23,897 nt of DNA from a virus. The stretch spans positions 1 to 23,897 of the IMG/VR virus record IMGVR_UViG_3300037493_002653. One strand, given 5' to 3'. How positions within the stretch are numbered: the first letter of the stretch is position 1; each line of letters starts with the position of its first letter. The notes beneath the pieces were generated by a model that was given only the letters and a program-made list of their open reading frames with translations, made no database searches and was not told the DNA's origin. The position numbers and the translations under genes were made by a program. Shown one piece after another: positions 12,883-20,590 of the stretch.

Positions 12883-14056
12883 AGACACCATTGAACAAGA
12901 AGTAGAATCCTCATCTATGCTAAACGCTCTTAACAGCGCGTTTCCGGCAATAGATTCTGAGTCGGAACTTACACGCGAAGCCCCGTTCACATTGACTGAG
13001 ACAGAAACAGTTGAACCCACCCCAGTTGTGGAGGCTACTGCAGTAACCCCCTCGGAATCTCTCATTGAAGAAGCTGAATCGTTTTTCAATGATACTACTC
13101 CAGTTGAAGATAAAGTTGGTGAGTTTAACAGCGAATCGTTTGACGCCGAGACCGAAAAGTTGTCTCAAGGTATGGACGTGAAGCAAGGGGAGAAATGGAA
13201 GCAACTGCGTAACGACCTTAAGGCTTACAAGCAAAAAGAGGCAGTTACACAGGTCCCTCCCGATGTAGCAGAGAAACTGACAAAGTTTGAACTTGCTGCA
13301 GCTGAAGCTGAAGGCTTGCGTCTTCAAGTGGAAGAACTCTCCAATATCAGCGCCAAGGTAAAGGTAGAGCAGTCATTGAAGTATAAAAATGAAGTGCTCA
13401 ATCCAGCTATGGAAATCATGGCAGCTGCAGAAAAGATTGCTGAGTCCAGCGGTGTTGACGCGGAGCTTATACAGGCCATCATTAAAGAAGGTGACCGGAA
13501 GCGACAAATTGAATACATCAAAACACACTTGCCTAATCTTGACGACCTTGAGAAGCAAGACATGTATCAGATGATCTACAAGTATAACGACATCAATAAG
13601 GTGCGTGAAGGAATGCTTGCAGAGGCTGCTACAAGTTTAGCCAAGTTAGAGGCTGAGCAAATTCAACTTGCTGAGAAAGCAGAAAAGGAAGAGAAAGAGG
13701 CCGTTAACTTAATTCAGTCAAGCATTTGGGATAAATACAAAACATCTATCCCTGGCTTTGTGGATGAAGCAGGTGCGGCCACAGAGAAGTGGAATACATT
13801 GCGCAGTAGATCACTGGCTATTGACTTCAACAAGGCTAGCGGCAAAGATAAGGCTTACGCTGCGTTTGCTGGCGTTGCGCTTCCTCACGTGTTGGCACAG
13901 CTAGAAGGCGTTAAGAAGGTACTAGCAAAATACACGAAAAACGAATACGTGGAAACCGAACGAATCCCTCGTATTGGTTTGCCTCCAGAGCCTGTTGACA
14001 ATGATGACAACCTATCATTTGTTGAAAGAATGAACAAAGCTTTAGCTAAACGATAA
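12875..14056 (+). CDS. Capsid scaffold protein, 393 aa
   Basis: Scaffolds guide capsid assembly and then leave the head. This gene has the expected place between portal and major capsid protein and the expected composition: a long acidic, disordered N-terminus rich in E, T, S and P (residues 1-120), a helical coiled-coil centre (KLTKFELAAAEAEGLRLQVE and AATSLAKLEAEQIQLAEKAE), and a basic C-terminal helix (SFVERMNKALAKR), which in known scaffolds contacts the capsid protein. No protease motif is visible. The family is not named, but role and position agree. Confidence 0.8.
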   Translation: MTEDTIEQEVESSSMLNALNSAFPAIDSESELTREAPFTLTETETVEPTPVVEATAVTPSESLIEEAESFFNDTTPVEDKVGEFNSESFDAETEKLSQGMDVKQGEKWKQLRNDLKAYKQKEAVTQVPPDVAEKLTKFELAAAEAEGLRLQVEELSNISAKVKVEQSLKYKNEVLNPAMEIMAAAEKIAESSGVDAELIQAIIKEGDRKRQIEYIKTHLPNLDDLEKQDMYQMIYKYNDINKVREGMLAEAATSLAKLEAEQIQLAEKAEKEEKEAVNLIQSSIWDKYKTSIPGFVDEAGAATEKWNTLRSRSLAIDFNKASGKDKAYAAFAGVALPHVLAQLEGVKKVLAKYTKNEYVETERIPRIGLPPEPVDNDDNLSFVERMNKALAKR

Positions 14057-14081
14057 AATTTAGAATAATTTTTATTGACAT

Positions 14082-14143
14082 ATGCTGTTATTTAGGCAAA
14101 GTCATCTCGAACTCCTGAGATGCAAAGTTCTAAATAACAGCAT
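14082..14143 (+). promoter_or_regulatory. Nested inverted repeat before the capsid gene
   Basis: ATGCTGTTATTTAG (14082-14095) and CTAAATAACAGCAT (14130-14143) are a perfect 14-bp inverted repeat. Between them CATCTC and GAGATG (14103-14122) form an inner hairpin, flanked on each side by a CAAAGT-containing 7-mer. TTTTCG follows. It could be a terminator, an mRNA-stabilising or processing structure, or a protein-binding cruciform. Confidence 0.75.
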
Positions 14144-14187
14144 TTTCGTTTGCTCGGTCGTTATCCGTTCTAACTAATTACCAACTC

Positions 14188-14213
14188 TTCTGAAATACTC
14201 AGAAAGATTTTTT
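14188..14213 (+). terminator. Weak intrinsic terminator or attenuator before capsid gene
   Basis: TTCTGA-AATAC-TCAGAA is followed by AGATTTTTT. The stem is short and AT-rich, so it would end only part of the transcripts arriving from the scaffold gene; the capsid gene starts 30 bases later, presumably from its own promoter. Confidence 0.45.
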
Positions 14214-14243
14214 AACACTTACAACAATTAACTACCTACTTAT

Positions 14244-15641
14244 ATGGCTAACGAAATTAATGACTATCTTGTTCGGGAAACTGGACGTATCGCACCTGAC
14301 ATCAATCAAAAGATGAAGGCAAAAATGACTCCATGGCTTTCGCTATTTGCGCGTGAAGCATGGCAAGAGGGAATGGGAGTAACAGGCAAAACTTTTGTCT
14401 GGGATCGCGTTCAACTGAAAGAAGCTGCTAAGGATTGGGCTAATATGTCCGATGCTCCTGATGTGGCTAACGGAGGCAGTTGCGTTCCACCTGCTGATGA
14501 AGTGATCTTCACGCAACAAAACCGTGAATACAATTTGCAACAAAAGGCAATTTGGGGTCCACGTATTTGCGTTAACAACCTGCGTTACACGTTTATGCGT
14601 AATGAGCAGATCAATGCTACGATTAAAGCTCTTGCTGACCAAGCCCGTGAAACCTGGATTACTCGCTATCGTAGTGAGTATACTCGTATCGCTGGCAACA
14701 AAGCACTTGCCAACTCCAGCTTTGCTCTGAACAACGACGGTTATAATAGCTTCGAGTTCCCAAGTCCTGGCGGCTCGCCAGCTGTGTCTGTATTGACCAG
14801 TGGCTTGCTTGACATGTGCTATGAATATCTAAATCATCAAGGTGCTCAAGAAGGATCTCTTGGCATGGCCGAGACTCTTCCTGTGTATGGTCTAATTACT
14901 TCGGCTCGTAACTCGCGTAATGTTATTCGTGAGAATGCCAAAATCCGTGAGGACTTCCGTTACAGCAAGGAGAACGAGAAGCTTCTTGGGCCTTTGGGCA
15001 TCAAACTTCAATACAATGGCTTTAGCCATTTGATTGACGACAAGCTTCCTCGTTGGAACTGGCAAGCCGCTACTGCGGCTACTGGCGCTGTGACGGGCTC
15101 TGGAGCAACCAGAACACTGACTCTTAGTGCGTCTTCTGCTCTTACTGTTGGTTCTCTTGTGTATATCAGCACAAACATGTATATTGTCACCGTTGTTACT
15201 AGCGGCACGGTTTATACGGTGGTTAGCGAGACCCTTGAAGCGCCAACAAACATCACTGCGACTGTTTACTCTGCATGGGTATCTGTTCCTGAGTATGTCA
15301 TTTCTAGTGGAGTTGAAATCCCTAACCCTGCTTGGTTGCAAGCTGGCTACGAGGATGTCTATATCTTCCATCAAAAAGCAGCTACGTGCTTGATTCCAAA
15401 ACCAATTACTGCTGTAGGTGGTGCGAAATTCGATCCAGTAAACTACGCTGGTGAGTTTTCATGGAAAAACTACACTGATGAATTGCTGAATCCTGATGGC
15501 ACTATTGGCCGTTTCCGTGGCGTTCTGTCGTCTGGCACACGTGCAGACAATCCTGAATACGCTATTGTAATGCGCGTCAAGTCTTGCCCAAATGCTTTTG
15601 GCTTGATTACTGACTGCACCACGCTTGGTTCGCCAGCGTAA
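14244..15641 (+). CDS. Major capsid protein, 465 aa
   Basis: The gene follows the scaffold and is bracketed by its own control structures, as expected for the most abundant virion protein. The N-terminus (EINDYLVRETGRIAPDINQK) and the conserved-looking core (VWDRVQLKEAAKDWANMSDA and YTFMRNEQINATIKALADQA) fit a capsid subunit in the helix-and-loop style of HK97-type proteins. At about residues 275-345 there is a threonine/serine/valine-rich insert (GATRTLTLSASSALTVGSLV onward), which looks like an added beta-sandwich domain exposed on the capsid surface. No Shine-Dalgarno site precedes the ATG; the leader is A/C/T-rich (AACAATTAACTACCTACTTAT). The capsid assignment is firm from context; the fold is inferred. 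Confidence 0.87.
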   Translation: MANEINDYLVRETGRIAPDINQKMKAKMTPWLSLFAREAWQEGMGVTGKTFVWDRVQLKEAAKDWANMSDAPDVANGGSCVPPADEVIFTQQNREYNLQQKAIWGPRICVNNLRYTFMRNEQINATIKALADQARETWITRYRSEYTRIAGNKALANSSFALNNDGYNSFEFPSPGGSPAVSVLTSGLLDMCYEYLNHQGAQEGSLGMAETLPVYGLITSARNSRNVIRENAKIREDFRYSKENEKLLGPLGIKLQYNGFSHLIDDKLPRWNWQAATAATGAVTGSGATRTLTLSASSALTVGSLVYISTNMYIVTVVTSGTVYTVVSETLEAPTNITATVYSAWVSVPEYVISSGVEIPNPAWLQAGYEDVYIFHQKAATCLIPKPITAVGGAKFDPVNYAGEFSWKNYTDELLNPDGTIGRFRGVLSSGTRADNPEYAIVMRVKSCPNAFGLITDCTTLGSPA

Positions 15642-15648
15642 CTTGTTT

Positions 15649-15692
15649 ATCCCCCTGTCTTGGAATACGCCGAGATGGGGGGATTCTCTTTT
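15649..15692 (+). terminator. Strong terminator after the capsid gene
   Basis: ATCCCCC-TGTCTTGG pairs with CCGAGATG-GGGGGAT (15 positions, some G-U) around a six-base loop, followed by TCTCTTTT. It starts eight bases after the capsid stop codon and so ends the capsid transcript, while partial read-through would supply the genes downstream. Confidence 0.9.
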
Positions 15693-15705
15693 AGCCAAGC
15701 TAAAA
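15689..15705. promoter_or_regulatory. Dyad TTTTAGC-CAA-GCTAAAA
   Basis: A perfect seven-base dyad overlapping the T-tail of the capsid terminator, 37 bases before the next start codon. Close relatives of this sequence occur at 917-930, 2490-2506 and 6385-6398. It could be an operator or a second short hairpin. Confidence 0.45.
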
Positions 15706-15742
15706 TGAAAACAAAGTCTATTAAATCAATCAACACAATCAT

Positions 15743-16015
15743 ATGTCAGACCAGACTCCTCCAGAATTCGATAGAGCTGCTTATTTAAGCAAGCCTAATT
15801 GCGCTCAGAGCGCTGTAGCCATTATTCCTGATACTCCCCTGACAAGCCCTTCACGTGGCCTGTATGTAGGTGTAGGAGGCAATGCCAACGTAACCATGGC
15901 TGACGGCACTACGGTGCTCTTTGTTGGATTAATTGACGGGTTGATCTATCCACTTAGTATTCAAGGGATTAGTTCAACTGATTTGACCGCTGATAACCTT
16001 GTAGCAACATACTAA
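15743..16015 (+). CDS. Probable head-spike base or decoration protein, 90 aa
   Basis: The protein has a short N-terminal tail (MSDQTPPEFDRAAYLSK) followed by a compact beta domain with the motif SRGLYVGVGGNANVTMADGT and an ending of the form FVGLIDGLIYPLSIQGISST-x-T. I recognise this pattern, RGIYVG-x-GG-x-x-x-V, then a (V/F)-x-G-x-(I/L) turn and a final strand, from small proteins encoded just after major capsid genes. Some of these are annotated as spike base proteins after the Rhodobacter gene transfer agent. The role would be a small capsid-surface or vertex protein. The family recall is by memory, so moderately sure. Confidence 0.65.
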   Translation: MSDQTPPEFDRAAYLSKPNCAQSAVAIIPDTPLTSPSRGLYVGVGGNANVTMADGTTVLFVGLIDGLIYPLSIQGISSTDLTADNLVATY

Positions 16016-16140
16016 TGAAAATTGAAATCCAAATAGGAATCGGAACATTTAATTCTGGTGGTGCGTCAGGCAACATGTGGAGTTATGACTTGTCCGGTTA
16101 CTTTTGTGATAATGAAGGAAATCCATTTGTAATATTATAA
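16015..16140 (+). CDS. Small hypothetical protein, 41 aa
   Basis: The ATG shares its A with the TAA stop of the gene before (TAATG), a classic coupled start, and the frame ends four bases before the fibre gene. It encodes a small, probably beta-rich peptide (MKIEIQIGIGTFNSGGASGN, ending CDNEGNPFVIL). The arrangement within the virion operon strongly suggests it is translated. I recognise no family. Confidence 0.65.
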   Translation: MKIEIQIGIGTFNSGGASGNMWSYDLSGYFCDNEGNPFVIL

Positions 16141-16144
16141 CATT

Positions 16145-17464
16145 ATGCCAAAAGTAAATTTATCTGAAAACATGTCAAAACTCCTGAAAAGCCTTTCAGG
16201 TGGTATTCTTGACTTTTTTAATGAAAGCAAAATTCAAGAAGCACCTATTGGAGGCATTCGCCAAGTGTGCATTGCTGACTATAAAAAAGATTGGTCATTA
16301 GGATCAAATTACTATCGTGGTCAATCAAATTCCGAAGTCATTAGGCTTACTGATATGCAGTTTTACGCACCAACAACCACTGATGACGAAACAAAAGGTT
16401 TCGCTGCGGGAAGTTGGTGGGTTCTGGAGAACGGCAATATGTATCAATGCTATGACGCTACTGCAAGCGCAGCCGTATGGGATATTATTTCGACATCTGT
16501 CCCAGACCCAACTACAGTAAGTGGAGGCGGGGAATTTGACTTTAATTTTTCTGGAACAATTCCCACTAATTGGAAGGTCAGCAATACTAATATTACAAAC
16601 TTGCATATCGGTAGCACTGTTACGACTATTGGCGATTACGCATTTTTAAGTTGTTCCAACCTAGTTGGAGGTCTTGTTATTCCAAATAATGTGAAATCTA
16701 TCAACGCAGGTGCATTTAGCAACTGCATTGGCTTAACTTCACTCGACCTTGGCACATCGGTTACTAGCATTGGTGATTCAGCATTTGCTTATTGCAGTGT
16801 TATGTCAGGTGATCTAATCATTCCTAATTCAGTTACAAGTATTGCAAACTCGGCGTTCAACACTTGCACTAGTTTTATGGGTACGCTCAGTATTGGCACA
16901 TCGGTTACTAGTATTGGCGATACAGCGTTTTATATATGCAATTTTACAAACAACTTAATTATACCTGATTTAGTTACACATATTGGTTTTGAGGCGTTTT
17001 ACCAATGTGGGTTTACGGGAACCTTAACTATTGGAGCCACTGTTGACACTATTTCTGCTAACGCATTTTATGGATGCCAATTCACAGGCGACTTAATCAT
17101 TCCAGATTCAGTTACAAGTATTGGTGCTTCTGCATTTTATGGATGTGGATTTAATGATAATTTGACTATTGGGAATTATGTAGGTTTGACTATTGGTAAC
17201 AACGCATTTGAAGATTGCGCCAATCTTGACGGAGTCCTAAACATAGGAAGCGGCGTTACAAGTATTGGTGATTATGCGTTTGGTGGATTAACTTTACTAA
17301 CTGCCATTAACTGCTACGCCGTAGTTGCACCCACGCTTGGAACTAGCGTATTCAATAACACGATGCTCGCCGACATTCACGTTCCAACTAGCTCTTATGC
17401 TAGTTATAATGCCACCAACTCGAATGGCACCTATGGAGGATTAACAATAGTCGCCGATTTATAA
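16145..17464 (+). CDS. Receptor-binding fibre with BspA-type leucine-rich repeats, 439 aa
   Basis: Residues 1-130 form a unique N-terminal part (with the tryptophan/glycine stretch GFAAGSWWVLENGNMYQCYD) that probably attaches to the virion. From about residue 145 onward come roughly ten repeats of about 23 residues of the BspA/Treponema type (LRR_5), with units such as VTSIGDSAFAYCSVMSGDLI followed by IPNSV. These build a curved solenoid used by bacteria to bind surfaces and proteins. The last 60 residues (ending in TYGGLTIVADL) form the cap typical of such repeats. In a phage this would be a host-recognition or adhesion fibre. Repeats differ at the exposed positions, as expected for binding. 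Confidence 0.85.
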   Translation: MPKVNLSENMSKLLKSLSGGILDFFNESKIQEAPIGGIRQVCIADYKKDWSLGSNYYRGQSNSEVIRLTDMQFYAPTTTDDETKGFAAGSWWVLENGNMYQCYDATASAAVWDIISTSVPDPTTVSGGGEFDFNFSGTIPTNWKVSNTNITNLHIGSTVTTIGDYAFLSCSNLVGGLVIPNNVKSINAGAFSNCIGLTSLDLGTSVTSIGDSAFAYCSVMSGDLIIPNSVTSIANSAFNTCTSFMGTLSIGTSVTSIGDTAFYICNFTNNLIIPDLVTHIGFEAFYQCGFTGTLTIGATVDTISANAFYGCQFTGDLIIPDSVTSIGASAFYGCGFNDNLTIGNYVGLTIGNNAFEDCANLDGVLNIGSGVTSIGDYAFGGLTLLTAINCYAVVAPTLGTSVFNNTMLADIHVPTSSYASYNATNSNGTYGGLTIVADL

Positions 17465-17468
17465 TTTT

Positions 17469-17969
17469 ATGAAATATGCACTCACAGATATCAAAGGCAG
17501 GGTCTTACGCATCCTAGATGCGCCAACAGACCAAACGACAGCAATAACTGACAAGCAATCCAAAGTTGTTAATGCTAACCCGAAAATTCCTCACTTTCTT
17601 GTGGGAGGCGAATTGCTGACACAGCGTCAATTCATTGATCGCGAGATTGCGGCACATCGTGTTGAACGAGAAGCCAAACGACTTGCTGCCATGTCGCCTG
17701 AACAACGTGCCATGCACTTAAAGTTCCTTGCTTCTAAAACACCGCAGCCACGCGCAATAACCAAGCGTGAACTAGTGGACAAGCTAATCGACCTCGGAGT
17801 AGCTGCTGAGTTTAACGCTCTACTTGGCAAGCTCCCACTTGAGGAGAAGTTACGCTGGGAAGCATCACCGACAATTCATCCAGAATATCCATTCTTGGTG
17901 CAAGAACGCGCCACAATCCTCACCGCACTCGGCATCACTGGTGAGCAATTTGACAATCTATTCTATTAA
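17469..17969 (+). CDS. Fibre-associated protein, 166 aa
   Basis: The gene starts four bases after the repeat-fibre gene. The protein has a small beta N-terminus (MKYALTDIKGRVLRILDAPT) and then a long charged helix (FIDREIAAHRVEREAKRLAA). The C-terminal part (EEKLRWEASPTIHPEYPFLV, ending in LGITGEQFDNLF) resembles the ends of small phage tail proteins in which W-x-(A/S) and a final hydrophobic helix recur. A chaperone or adaptor for the neighbouring fibre is a reasonable guess from position, not proven. Confidence 0.7.
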   Translation: MKYALTDIKGRVLRILDAPTDQTTAITDKQSKVVNANPKIPHFLVGGELLTQRQFIDREIAAHRVEREAKRLAAMSPEQRAMHLKFLASKTPQPRAITKRELVDKLIDLGVAAEFNALLGKLPLEEKLRWEASPTIHPEYPFLVQERATILTALGITGEQFDNLFY

Positions 17970-17972
17970 CAT

Positions 17973-18332
17973 ATGAGTGAATATGCAGCTACATACAATT
18001 TGCAGGGAATCATTCGTGATGATAGCTGGAGAGGTATTCCAGTTATCCAAATTATTGTAAATGCAAGTCCTCCAGCAGTTCCTGTTTCAAGTGCTGAAAT
18101 GATCTTTAAAAAGAAAAGTAAGCAAAGCACTATTGATTTAATTCTTACAAGTTCTGGAGCTTCTCCAACAATTATTATTGAAGATGATGAAACATGGGAA
18201 ATGAGTATTCCTAGAATTATAGATTTCCCTTTGTCTACTGGAGTATGGCATTACGTCTTCAAGACTATTGATGCTGATGGATTCAAGAGATCATATTTTG
18301 GTGGAACAATAACATTAACTGATGAGCCATGA
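17973..18332 (+). CDS. Baseplate or fibre-adaptor beta-sandwich protein, 119 aa
   Basis: The sequence is a run of beta strands: YNLQGIIRDDSWRGIPVIQI, an SAEMIFKKKSK strand, WEMSIPRIIDFPLSTGVWHY and a final KRSYFGGTITLTDEP. This order, with a D-x-W/F-x-G start, a basic MxxKxK strand, a WxYx(I/V) strand and a GTITLT end, is the pattern of small N-terminal domains that link fibres to the baseplate in many phages (BppU_N-like). Its stop overlaps the start of the collagen-stalk fibre by four bases (ATGA), which supports joint assembly with it. Confidence 0.65.
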   Translation: MSEYAATYNLQGIIRDDSWRGIPVIQIIVNASPPAVPVSSAEMIFKKKSKQSTIDLILTSSGASPTIIIEDDETWEMSIPRIIDFPLSTGVWHYVFKTIDADGFKRSYFGGTITLTDEP

Positions 18333-19834
18333 GTGATGAAGTAATAGTAACAATAACAGAAATAGCAGAACAAGCTATTGTTGAGCTTACAGAAGTATCT
18401 GAAAGTGTTGTTGTTGTTATACAAGAGGCTGCAAATGGAGAGCCTGGACCAATTGGTCCTACTGGAGCGAACGGAACAAACGGAACAAACGGAACAAATG
18501 GCACAAATGGCACGAACGGCACAAACGGCACTAATGGCACTAATGGCGGGTCAGTCAGCGCATGGAATTATAAAGCCAAGACCAATGCAACCAGCGGCTA
18601 CCCGACCAACGGCCACCTACTTTGGAATAACGCCACACAGACAAGCGCAACTAGCATACTTGTCTCACACCTAACCGATGACGACACCGACATTGAGTTG
18701 TTCCTTTCCTTTTTCGTCATCAACCAAAAAATCTTTATACAGAATCGGGATGACTCAAGCCAAAATCAAGTCTGGCAAATAACTGGAACGCCAACGGTGA
18801 CGGGGGCGAATACTAGCACAGCATACTACACTTTTCCCGTGACCTTGGTATCATCGGCGGGTGCGGCATTTACAAACAACCATTCTATTTTATTCGGTCA
18901 AATCGTAGTTGCTACAAACTCAGTGACAAGCGCAACGACCAGCAATGGGACTTGTGATCTTGATATCGAATCTTTGACGCTGAATACATGCAATAGCGAT
19001 TTTATATTTTTAGCTGACGGAGCTTATGACATCGGAACAGGAAGTAATTATGTAAGGACGGCGTATATAAACACAGTTTTTTCTGGAGCGTTGACAGTTG
19101 GATACAACTCAAGTGGTTCATATTTGGGTCAAATTATAATTTACTCAGACACAGCGGGTTCCAGCACGACTCTCAATCCAACAACTGGCGGGAGTGGTTT
19201 ACTAACGCTACCATCTGGCACTGGCACTCTCGCGCTAACGAGCGACATCACAGTCACTCCTACTAACACTGTCACCCTCACCAACAAAACGCTGACCAGT
19301 CCAGCGATCAACTCTGCGACCATTGGCACGGCGGCGACATTTAACGCGACGACCTACACGTTCGGGGCGGGGGCGGCGGCTGCACTAAACACCGCACTTG
19401 GAACAACTCGAGTTATGCGGACCACGCTTGCAACTCGGACAAGTGGGACAATGACCGTAGATGACACGCTTGTTTTGCCAGTTGTAAGCGGCGTAACTTA
19501 TCGGGTGCGCGTTCACTCTCTAACGAAAAACAGCACGGCGACTGTCGGAATGGTTTTACGCATAGACCACCCAGGCATCACGGCAAGCGGAAGCGATACC
19601 GTCGGACACCTGATGAACGGCGGCGGTAATGCTGGAATCACACCAAGCACGTCAACGTCTCTGACAAATAGCGTTAACCAAAACGGGCAGAATTTATCGA
19701 CAATAACAGAGGTAATTTTAACGCCAAGCGCATCGGGCGACGTAAAAGTAATGTGGGCGGCGCGCGTGCCGGCGGGTGTCGAAACCGCAGGATTAAACAT
19801 CGGAAGCTATTTGGAAGTCATCAAAATATCATAA
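18329..19834 (+). CDS. Tail fibre with collagen-like stalk, 501 aa
   Basis: The N-terminus (MSDEVIVTITEIAEQAIVEL) is beta-rich and probably binds the virion. Residues 37-74 are Gly-X-Y triplets: GEP, GPI, GPT, GAN and eight GTN, then GG. Such collagen-like stretches make a trimeric rod in phage fibres. The remaining 420 residues are threonine/serine/glycine-rich, with typical trimeric-fibre segments (LPSGTGTLALTSDI and TLTNKTLTSPAINSATIG), and end in a compact beta tip domain (SASGDVKVMWAARVPAG onward). No enzymatic motif is visible. It follows the small adaptor gene and is coupled to it by ATGA overlap. Confidence 0.85.
   Translation: MSDEVIVTITEIAEQAIVELTEVSESVVVVIQEAANGEPGPIGPTGANGTNGTNGTNGTNGTNGTNGTNGTNGGSVSAWNYKAKTNATSGYPTNGHLLWNNATQTSATSILVSHLTDDDTDIELFLSFFVINQKIFIQNRDDSSQNQVWQITGTPTVTGANTSTAYYTFPVTLVSSAGAAFTNNHSILFGQIVVATNSVTSATTSNGTCDLDIESLTLNTCNSDFIFLADGAYDIGTGSNYVRTAYINTVFSGALTVGYNSSGSYLGQIIIYSDTAGSSTTLNPTTGGSGLLTLPSGTGTLALTSDITVTPTNTVTLTNKTLTSPAINSATIGTAATFNATTYTFGAGAAAALNTALGTTRVMRTTLATRTSGTMTVDDTLVLPVVSGVTYRVRVHSLTKNSTATVGMVLRIDHPGITASGSDTVGHLMNGGGNAGITPSTSTSLTNSVNQNGQNLSTITEVILTPSASGDVKVMWAARVPAGVETAGLNIGSYLEVIKIS
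18473..18544 (+). repeat. Eight tandem 9-bp repeats coding Gly-Thr-Asn
   Basis: The first units are identical (GGAACAAAC) and later ones vary in third positions (GGCACAAAT, GGCACTAAT). Slippage would change stalk length in frame. The antisense frame over this tract is an artefact. Confidence 0.9.
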
Positions 19835-19836
19835 TC

Positions 19837-20205
19837 ATGGACACATCACTAACAACAGCGGAATTTGAAAAGGGTTTGACCCGTAAAGGCATCATCGCAA
19901 CTAAGCATTTAGCAGACACTCTCAACGAGTGCTATGCTGAATTCTGGAATCGGGACAAGCAAGTAATCCTCGATAGCATGAACGGCAATCTTTCTGTCAC
20001 TCTCGAACGATTCACAGCAAACACAGAGCTAGGCGATGCGGCAAATTTGCAACTAGCCAAGACTGACATTGGCACTCGCGTGATCGTATCAATGCCAACT
20101 GGCTTCGGATTTGTAGATGGTCAATTTGTTTACACCGCACCAGTAGTTCTAGAACCAGAACCAGAGCCTGAGCCAGAACCAGAACCAGAACCTCTTCCAG
20201 AATAA
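19837..20205 (+). CDS. Hypothetical virion-associated protein with EP tail, 122 aa
   Basis: The frame is open upstream into the fibre gene, but the ATG at 19837, two bases after the fibre stop, is the sensible start. The first 100 residues are a soluble domain (LTRKGIIATKHLADTLNECY, then LERFTANTELGDAANLQLAK and a beta end). The C-terminus is a run of Glu-Pro dipeptides (LEPEPEPEPEPEPEPLPE), a stiff charged arm as seen in TonB-type linkers. The function is unknown; the arm may span a distance or bind a basic partner. Confidence 0.7.
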   Translation: MDTSLTTAEFEKGLTRKGIIATKHLADTLNECYAEFWNRDKQVILDSMNGNLSVTLERFTANTELGDAANLQLAKTDIGTRVIVSMPTGFGFVDGQFVYTAPVVLEPEPEPEPEPEPEPLPE

Positions 20206-20210
20206 ATATT

Positions 20211-20396
20211 ATGATTGAGGAACACAGCGCAACGTATAACATAGTGAACGGTTTAATCGGCATTGCCGCATCAGCACTAGGGGTCATTACTCAGTTTCAA
20301 GAACAGTTGGATTGGGCTTTGAAAACGTCTTCAACGATATTGTTGATTTGCGTTTCTACTGTTACTCTTTATAATCTGCTAAGGAAAAAGAAATGA
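20211..20396 (+). CDS. Small membrane protein, holin candidate, 61 aa
   Basis: Residues 9-26 (YNIVNGLIGIAASALGVI) and 39-57 (TSSTILLICVSTVTLYNLL) are hydrophobic; the loop is acidic and the C-terminus is basic (LRKKK). Two spans, a small size and a charged tail are the features of class II holins, and the endolysin lies under 1 kb downstream. The next gene overlaps it by ATGA and is also a small membrane protein, so the pair may be holin and antiholin. This is inferred from topology and location only. Confidence 0.6.
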   Translation: MIEEHSATYNIVNGLIGIAASALGVITQFQEQLDWALKTSSTILLICVSTVTLYNLLRKKK

Positions 20397-20590
20397 ATCA
20401 AAAACAATCTAGCGCAAGACTATCTCTTTACATTCTTATTGCAATTGGAACAAGTGCCAGCGCGGGATTGCCAACAGTTAATTTCTCCGATTGGCGCGAA
20501 ACTACGTCATTTATGTTGTCAGTGGCAATGACAGGTTTAATAACGGCACGAAGCTACATTGACCAAACACCAAGCAAAATTGAACAATGA
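20393..20590 (+). CDS. Small membrane protein, 65 aa
   Basis: Overlaps the previous gene (ATGA) and the next one (ATGA). After a polar N-terminus (MNQKQSSARLS) there is a hydrophobic segment (LYILIAIGTSASAGLPTV) and a second one (TTSFMLSVAMTGLITARSYI), then a polar end. An AAGGA about eight bases before the start could serve as a Shine-Dalgarno site. Together with its neighbour it is probably part of the lysis module; no family is recognisable. Confidence 0.6.
   Translation: MNQKQSSARLSLYILIAIGTSASAGLPTVNFSDWRETTSFMLSVAMTGLITARSYIDQTPSKIEQ

Noticed and set aside
14892-15374. 160-codon frame antisense to the capsid gene
   Set aside because: Shadow of the capsid reading frame; arginine- and serine-rich without a domain.
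18283-18540. Antisense frame with repeated Val-Pro-Phe
   Set aside because: It is the reverse reading of the Gly-Thr-Asn repeat and has no independent support.
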